The notes beneath the pieces were generated by a model. It was given only the letters and a program-made list of their open reading frames with translations. It was not told the DNA's origin and did not search any database. A stretch of DNA of 64,000 nt, from positions 1 to 64,000 of the forward strand of contig JAJDBP010000012.1 in the NCBI GenBank assembly GCA_029261295.1, in the 5' to 3' direction. Positions 58,816-64,000 of this stretch are shown here, piece by piece. The position numbers were made by a program, and so were the translations under genes. The DNA comes from Nitrospirales bacterium (GTDB taxonomy: Bacteria; Nitrospirota; Nitrospiria; Nitrospirales; UBA8639). The first letter of the stretch is position 1; each line of letters starts with the position of its first letter.

Positions 58816-59970
58816 TTAGTTTACACAGTGAGAGAGTCGTTGCCCCGAAATACTGCCGTGCGGTCCAAGGGAGTTGGTGAAGGTTCCTTCTAGTCGGGTA
58901 TCACGATTACTGAGTAAGAGGCTATCTTCCTGAATGCCTTGCGGAAACGTCCATTTGAGATAGACTGTGTCTCCGTGAATCAGAATAGTGGTTGGTTGAA
59001 CTTGAGCGACGGGGGCAAGTCCTGGAGGGTTGAACGTCATCGTGGTTTTATGATCACCATGGTTTTGGTGATTATGGATAATCCATTTCCATTTGCCACA
59101 AAGTCTCATCTTCGCCTGGTTGGTCTGCTCATCTTGGTGCCATTGTTGTATGTGATACCAAGACTCCCATGCAACAGTATAGGCTTGAGCTTCAACTTCA
59201 AGAGCTTGAGTTAATAGATAGGCATGAAAGATGGGGAGGAGTTTTTCTGTCATATATTGTTGGACGTAGGACTGTTTTTGAGAAGCAGGGATAGGCGGTT
59301 TGTCCTGTTGATCTTTTTGCTGCCAATATTCGTATAGTTTTCCCTTGAGGGCTTTTAACTCACCATTGTTCAAAAGATTTGTCCATGAGAGGCTATCCAT
59401 TGTTGAATGAGAGTGGTCGTGGAAGGAGACAAATTGGGCATAATCATTTTGCACTGGAAGAGGTGGGAGTTCTTTTGAAAGTGTTTTCGATAGCTGAACA
59501 AGGAAATCCAGAAGACTCTTAAAATTTTTGAGTGAAGATTTGGAAATGATCCATTCCTTTTGTGTGTCTGTTTGAAGATTCGGTGAAAATGCTTGCGTAT
59601 TCATAGGACCATCAGACATCTCGCGAAGTTTCTGGATATTTGCAATGGTGGCCATGGCTGCCCAAAAGGTGGTGATAGTGCCTTGTATTTCTGCGGGAAC
59701 GGGATTTGAGATACGTTGTTTCCGTGATGGTTTTCGTCGGGTTGGAGAATGCCGTGCTGGATGCAACTTGGGGATGAAGCTTTCATTGAATTGTAACGCT
59801 TCTTGATCAGAGGAAAGCGTTACGATTTTCTCGTAATGGTTCTTTAAGATTATTCCTGGATCCTGGAAGTCAGTGTTGTGGGCACTACCTAAGGAAAGAG
59901 CCCCCAGTCCCCAGAGGAAGACAGCTGTAGCAGAGACAGTGAGCCACTTCCATGAATTTGGGAGTGACAT
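58816..59970 (-). CDS. Hypothetical secreted protein
   Basis: Long ORF with N-terminal hydrophobic segment; no family recognised. Confidence 0.6.
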   Translation of the reverse strand: MSLPNSWKWLTVSATAVFLWGLGALSLGSAHNTDFQDPGIILKNHYEKIVTLSSDQEALQFNESFIPKLHPARHSPTRRKPSRKQRISNPVPAEIQGTITTFWAAMATIANIQKLREMSDGPMNTQAFSPNLQTDTQKEWIISKSSLKNFKSLLDFLVQLSKTLSKELPPLPVQNDYAQFVSFHDHSHSTMDSLSWTNLLNNGELKALKGKLYEYWQQKDQQDKPPIPASQKQSYVQQYMTEKLLPIFHAYLLTQALEVEAQAYTVAWESWYHIQQWHQDEQTNQAKMRLCGKWKWIIHNHQNHGDHKTTMTFNPPGLAPVAQVQPTTILIHGDTVYLKWTFPQGIQEDSLLLSNRDTRLEGTFTNSLGPHGSISGQRLSHCVN

Positions 59971-60044
59971 GAGATTTCCGGGTAGGCCGATGGGGAAAAG
60001 GAATCCTTTTGAAGAAATTTGTTATTTTTCCAAGACGAGATGAC

Positions 60045-60863
60045 TTAGGCTTTTTTTATCAGATTTTCCATGAAGTCCAACCCTTTTTGGATGGCTGTTT
60101 CCATATCAGCTACTCGATGATTCGGTGAGTTGGGATACCAGAATCCAGGGGACGCGTCGGCATAGGTCTGTAGCTCAACAGTTTTCCCAGCTTCTTTGGC
60201 TGTGTGACAAAAGTGGTCGAGTTCTTCTGCAGAGGATTGTGGGGTTTGTCCGGCCTGTTGCAACAGTAAAGGACAGTAGAGACCCTGAGCTGTTTCTGTG
60301 CCAGCGGGGAGCGTTCCTCCTATCGCGACGGCTGCTTGGAGTCGACGACGATGTGCCGCTACTTTAATCGCCAATGTTCCGCCCATCCCAAAGCCAACGA
60401 CACCATGTCCATTGCGCACCGTTCGTTCCAGGAGGGTATCTTCTGCAATGTTGGTATTGAGATATTCAAAGCAGGCATTGATGTCCTGAAGGGCTTGCTG
60501 CTCGTTGAGTTTTTCCATCAAAGCTTCAGCCACTTCTGCATTCGCTGTGACCATTCCTCCCATACGGCCATAGAGGTTCGGAATCATCACGATATACCCA
60601 TGGCAAGCCAGTCCCTTAGCTAACTCTTGTATGGAGGCTGTCAGGCCCCATTGATCATGTAAGAGCACCAGGGCAGGAAGAATTTTCCCGGTTATCTGGG
60701 GCGCATATTGAATTCCTTCAACCTGAGGGACTTTATGCATTCGCGTTTCAGCATAAGGGTCGACCATCATATCTTTATGGGTTTCAAAAATCCCTGTGCT
60801 ATTAAATCTCATGAGCGTATAGCCGATTTGATCAATGGAATAGGCTGTTTCTTTTTGAGTCAT
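60045..60863 (-). CDS. Dienelactone hydrolase family protein
   Basis: LPALVLLHDQWGLTASIQELAKGLACHGYIVMIPNLYGR; VGFGMGGTLAIKVAA; PGFWYPNSPNH. Confidence 0.85.
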   Translation of the reverse strand: MTQKETAYSIDQIGYTLMRFNSTGIFETHKDMMVDPYAETRMHKVPQVEGIQYAPQITGKILPALVLLHDQWGLTASIQELAKGLACHGYIVMIPNLYGRMGGMVTANAEVAEALMEKLNEQQALQDINACFEYLNTNIAEDTLLERTVRNGHGVVGFGMGGTLAIKVAAHRRRLQAAVAIGGTLPAGTETAQGLYCPLLLQQAGQTPQSSAEELDHFCHTAKEAGKTVELQTYADASPGFWYPNSPNHRVADMETAIQKGLDFMENLIKKA

Positions 60864-61191
60864 GTGGGCTACCTTTTGAAAAATTTAAATATCGGTGTAG
60901 AATAAAAACATTTGAATTTATTCAAGAAAAATGTGAAAAGACTATATCGGTGAAATCTTAATGCTGTCAATTGACTGGACTTAACCTCATTTTTGAAGGT
61001 TGCTATTTTCATTTTTCTCTTCTGAGGACCATCTAGATTATTGTGATGCAGGATTTTAATCCGACTGGAGCCCCTAGTTTTAAGACTTCGACTCTGCCAA
61101 GATATAATAATTACTTAAGGAAACTTAATGGGAATTTAAAGGCCAATCTCTTGCAAATTACAATAAAATATTCAGGGAAGGGAGTTTTTAT

Positions 61192-63486
61192 ATGCCACGG
61201 ATAATGTTGCCAAAATTGTTTCTTTGCCTGGCCTTGCCATTTTTCTTGGTGAGCTTAGGTAATTGTACTCAAATATCGGCTGAAGAGAAAAAGGCAACTC
61301 ATTATGAGCGGGGGATGGCCTATTTTAATGATGAAAAATATCAAGAGGCCCTGATCGAATTTAAAAATATTATTCAGTTGGACCCAAAGGATGCGAATGC
61401 GTATCACCAGGTGGCGCTTATCCAAATGAAAATCGGCGGGCTTCCCGCTTTACAAGCCGCATTCGGTGCACTCTCAAAGGCCGTGGAGATTGATCCAACA
61501 ATTCAAGATGCCCAATTGAAATTAGGGGAGTTATATCTGCTGTCCCAAAAACCAAAAGAAGCCAAGAAGCATGCAGATATTGTTTTGACCTCTTCTCCTC
61601 AAGATCCTAAAGGGCATTTATTGAGAGGGCGGAGCCTTATTATTGAAAAGGAATTTGAAAAAGGGATTTTGGAATTAAAAAAGTCATTGGAGCTGGACCC
61701 AGATAATGAGCAAATTTACATTGATTTGGCTCAAGCCTTTTTTGCGTTGAAAAAGCCTCAAGAGGCGAATGGGATTCTAGAACAAGGATTTAAACGTAAT
61801 AATACGTCCATTAAGCTAATTCTTGCAAAAGGAGACTTGCTTCTCTCTCAGGGAAAACAAGCTGAAGCTGAAGTTCTTTTCCAACGAGCCCTAGAGCTGG
61901 ATGCAGATAATGACGTCCTATATGCCAAATTAGGGAAATACTACTTAGCTACCCAAAAATGGAAGCAAGCGGAAGAGGTATACCAAAAATTTGCGAAACA
62001 AAAGCCCAAAAGTGAGACGCCTCAAATTCTATTGGGGGAATTTTATACCTTCCTCGGAGGCGGAGAAAAGGCATTAGAACATTTCCAGAAAGCCGAGGCC
62101 CTGAATTCTACTTCAATACCCGCCCGCAATGCCCTGATCAATTTTTATTTGGATAATCGAAAATGGGATGATGCGGAAAAGATAATTTCTGTGGCCAATC
62201 AAAAAACCCCCAAAGATTCATTCGTTCGAGTTTTTCAGGGGCGGTTGCTTCTGGGAAAAGGAAAAGCTGACGAAGCGATTCCTCTTTTTCAAAAGGTGAT
62301 CAAGGATGACCCAAATCAAGCCATGGCTCATCAATATTTGGGTGTGGCCTTTGCTACAAAAAAGGATATTGCTCAAGCGCTTCAGTCTCTCAATGATGCC
62401 GTGAAGCTGGCTCCACAGGATCGAGGCATTCGTAAAGCCTTATCGTTGGTCCGCCTGGCAGAAGGCTCCTATAGTTTGGCAATTGAAGAAGCGCAAATGG
62501 CTATTAGGCTTAACCCTAGAGATGTACAGGCGGTTCATTTGCTGGGTCAGGCCTACTTAAGGCAAAAGGATATTTCTAAAGCAAAAAAGGTCTATGAGGC
62601 TATTGTGAAACAAATTCCACAAGACCCAGTGGCGCATTATCAATTGGGTCTCATTGATCGTCAAGATAAAAAATATGACGAGGCTATTACTCATTTTGAA
62701 GAGGCACTCACAAGAAATCCAAATTTGGCTCAAGCCCTAGGGCAAATAGCCAGTATTCGAGTGAGTCGCGGTGAAGCGAAACAAGCTCGTGAGCGAGTAC
62801 AAAAGCACATTGATGGAAACCCAGATAATCCCTTCTTGTATAACTTACTTGGTGGATTGTGGATGAAAGCGAATCAAGCTGACAAAGCTGAGACAGCCTT
62901 TAAGAAATCCCTAGAGCTCAATGATCAATTGCAAGTCTCCTATATGAATCTTGCGGAGCTGTATCGGAGAACGAAAAGAACTGCGCAAGCGGTGAAGGAA
63001 TATGAAAAACTATTAGAAAAAAATCCTAAGGCTGCTTCTGCCCACATGATTTTAGGGATGATTGCTGAACAGCGTAAGGAAGTCGAAGCTGCTCAATTGC
63101 ATTATCGAAAAACATTAGCCATAGAGCCAAAATTTTCTCCAGCTGCTAATAATCTTGCGTGGCTCATTTCGGAGCATGGGGGCAACTTGGATGAGGCACT
63201 GACGTTTGCAGAAAATGCGAGAGTTCAGCAAAGAGATAACCCTCATATTGCTGATACACTTGGATGGATTTATTACAAAAAAAAGGCCTATTTGAAAGCG
63301 ATTTCGTTACTTGAGGAAGCGGCGGAAAAACTTCCTGAAAATCCAGAGGTCTTGTACCACCTGGGAATGACACAATTTAAAAATGGAGATCGCTTGAAAG
63401 GGAAAAAAACGTTGGAGGCCGCCTTTCAGTTAAGTCCATCATTTCCTGGGGCAGAAGACGCTCGGGCCACACTGGAAATGTTATAG
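61192..63486 (+). CDS. Large TPR-repeat lipoprotein, PEP-CTERM-system PrsT-like
   Basis: Lipobox-like LGNC; about 20 tandem TPRs; overall arrangement resembles TIGR02917-type proteins. Confidence 0.7.
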   Translation: MPRIMLPKLFLCLALPFFLVSLGNCTQISAEEKKATHYERGMAYFNDEKYQEALIEFKNIIQLDPKDANAYHQVALIQMKIGGLPALQAAFGALSKAVEIDPTIQDAQLKLGELYLLSQKPKEAKKHADIVLTSSPQDPKGHLLRGRSLIIEKEFEKGILELKKSLELDPDNEQIYIDLAQAFFALKKPQEANGILEQGFKRNNTSIKLILAKGDLLLSQGKQAEAEVLFQRALELDADNDVLYAKLGKYYLATQKWKQAEEVYQKFAKQKPKSETPQILLGEFYTFLGGGEKALEHFQKAEALNSTSIPARNALINFYLDNRKWDDAEKIISVANQKTPKDSFVRVFQGRLLLGKGKADEAIPLFQKVIKDDPNQAMAHQYLGVAFATKKDIAQALQSLNDAVKLAPQDRGIRKALSLVRLAEGSYSLAIEEAQMAIRLNPRDVQAVHLLGQAYLRQKDISKAKKVYEAIVKQIPQDPVAHYQLGLIDRQDKKYDEAITHFEEALTRNPNLAQALGQIASIRVSRGEAKQARERVQKHIDGNPDNPFLYNLLGGLWMKANQADKAETAFKKSLELNDQLQVSYMNLAELYRRTKRTAQAVKEYEKLLEKNPKAASAHMILGMIAEQRKEVEAAQLHYRKTLAIEPKFSPAANNLAWLISEHGGNLDEALTFAENARVQQRDNPHIADTLGWIYYKKKAYLKAISLLEEAAEKLPENPEVLYHLGMTQFKNGDRLKGKKTLEAAFQLSPSFPGAEDARATLEML

Positions 63487-63775
63487 CATAGGTTTGAGGG
63501 GGAGAGCCTTTTCATCTCTCTTGTGACAGCTTGATGGTGGCTGAGGTCGGGCTTGCTTTCTTCCTTTCTCGGTCTGATTCCTTTCGGCGTACAACCGTAG
63601 TTTCGTTAAGAAATTCTGATGTTCCCCTTATTTTGCCGGAATCTTTAACTCTAGACCCTGCTAGAAGAGTTCATTAGGGAATATTGCCAGGGAGTATGCA
63701 TCTCATGTAAAATACCCCGTCATCTATTTTGAGGAAAAATTGGTGGCCTTTTCACCAAGAAAGGACATATTCATA

Positions 63776-64000
63776 TGGAACGGCGAGTGACTTCCCATAC
63801 GGAAGAAGAAGAAATGAATCAACGCCGCCGTCTTCTTACCCTTGCTCGCAAGGGGGACCAAAAATCTATTGAACTCTTGTTTGAACTCTATCAAGTCAAA
63901 GTTTTTTCCGGGGATGCCTTAAAAAAGAAAAAATTGCCTTCGTTTCCTATTCCTAAAGCTTCAAATGGTTCGGGGAAGACTGGAGGAAAGGGAGCCAAAA
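63776..64000 (+). CDS. Hypothetical protein, N-terminal part (truncated by window end)
   Basis: ATG with open frame to window end: MERRVTSHTEEEEMNQRRRLLTLARKGDQKSIELLFELYQVKVFSGDALKKKK. Confidence 0.5.

Noticed and set aside
1-64000. CRISPR array, rRNA or tRNA genes, prophage or intact transposase
   Set aside because: No regularly spaced direct repeats, no recognisable rRNA/tRNA sequence noticed by eye, and no transposase or phage structural ORFs in the track; a tRNAscan/Infernal run would be needed to exclude tRNAs fully

Overview
64 kb bacterial chromosomal segment. Gene content suggests a Nitrospirota-like organism, but that is only an impression. Coding density is high, with mostly housekeeping genes on the right side: RpoD-like sigma factors, a two-component system, oligopeptidase B, HemW-like, aroQ-efp-accB-accC-thiE and bioD. 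Three regions stand out. (1) About 16.2-20.5 kb, minus strand: a compact six-gene operon with a Cys-rich bufferin-like RiPP precursor, a DUF692/MNIO enzyme, a DUF2063 partner, a radical SAM/SPASM protein, a ferritin-like diiron protein and a TIGR04283-like GT2. The first three genes resemble known bufferin clusters. The tight linkage to the last three is the best candidate here for an undescribed biosynthetic or metal-handling system. (2) About 6.3-13.0 kb: a repeat-rich accessory island. It carries four dispersed copies of a structured repeat whose hairpins show compensatory changes, an orphan Phd/YefM-like antitoxin, an OLD-family ATPase/TOPRIM nuclease between inverted repeat copies, and decayed or chimeric copies of neighbouring tfoX and PPOX genes. 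(3) About 2.3-5.0 kb: a class GN-type sortase with its dedicated VIT/VWA target. All calls come from reading the sequence and supplied ORFs; no database searches were run.
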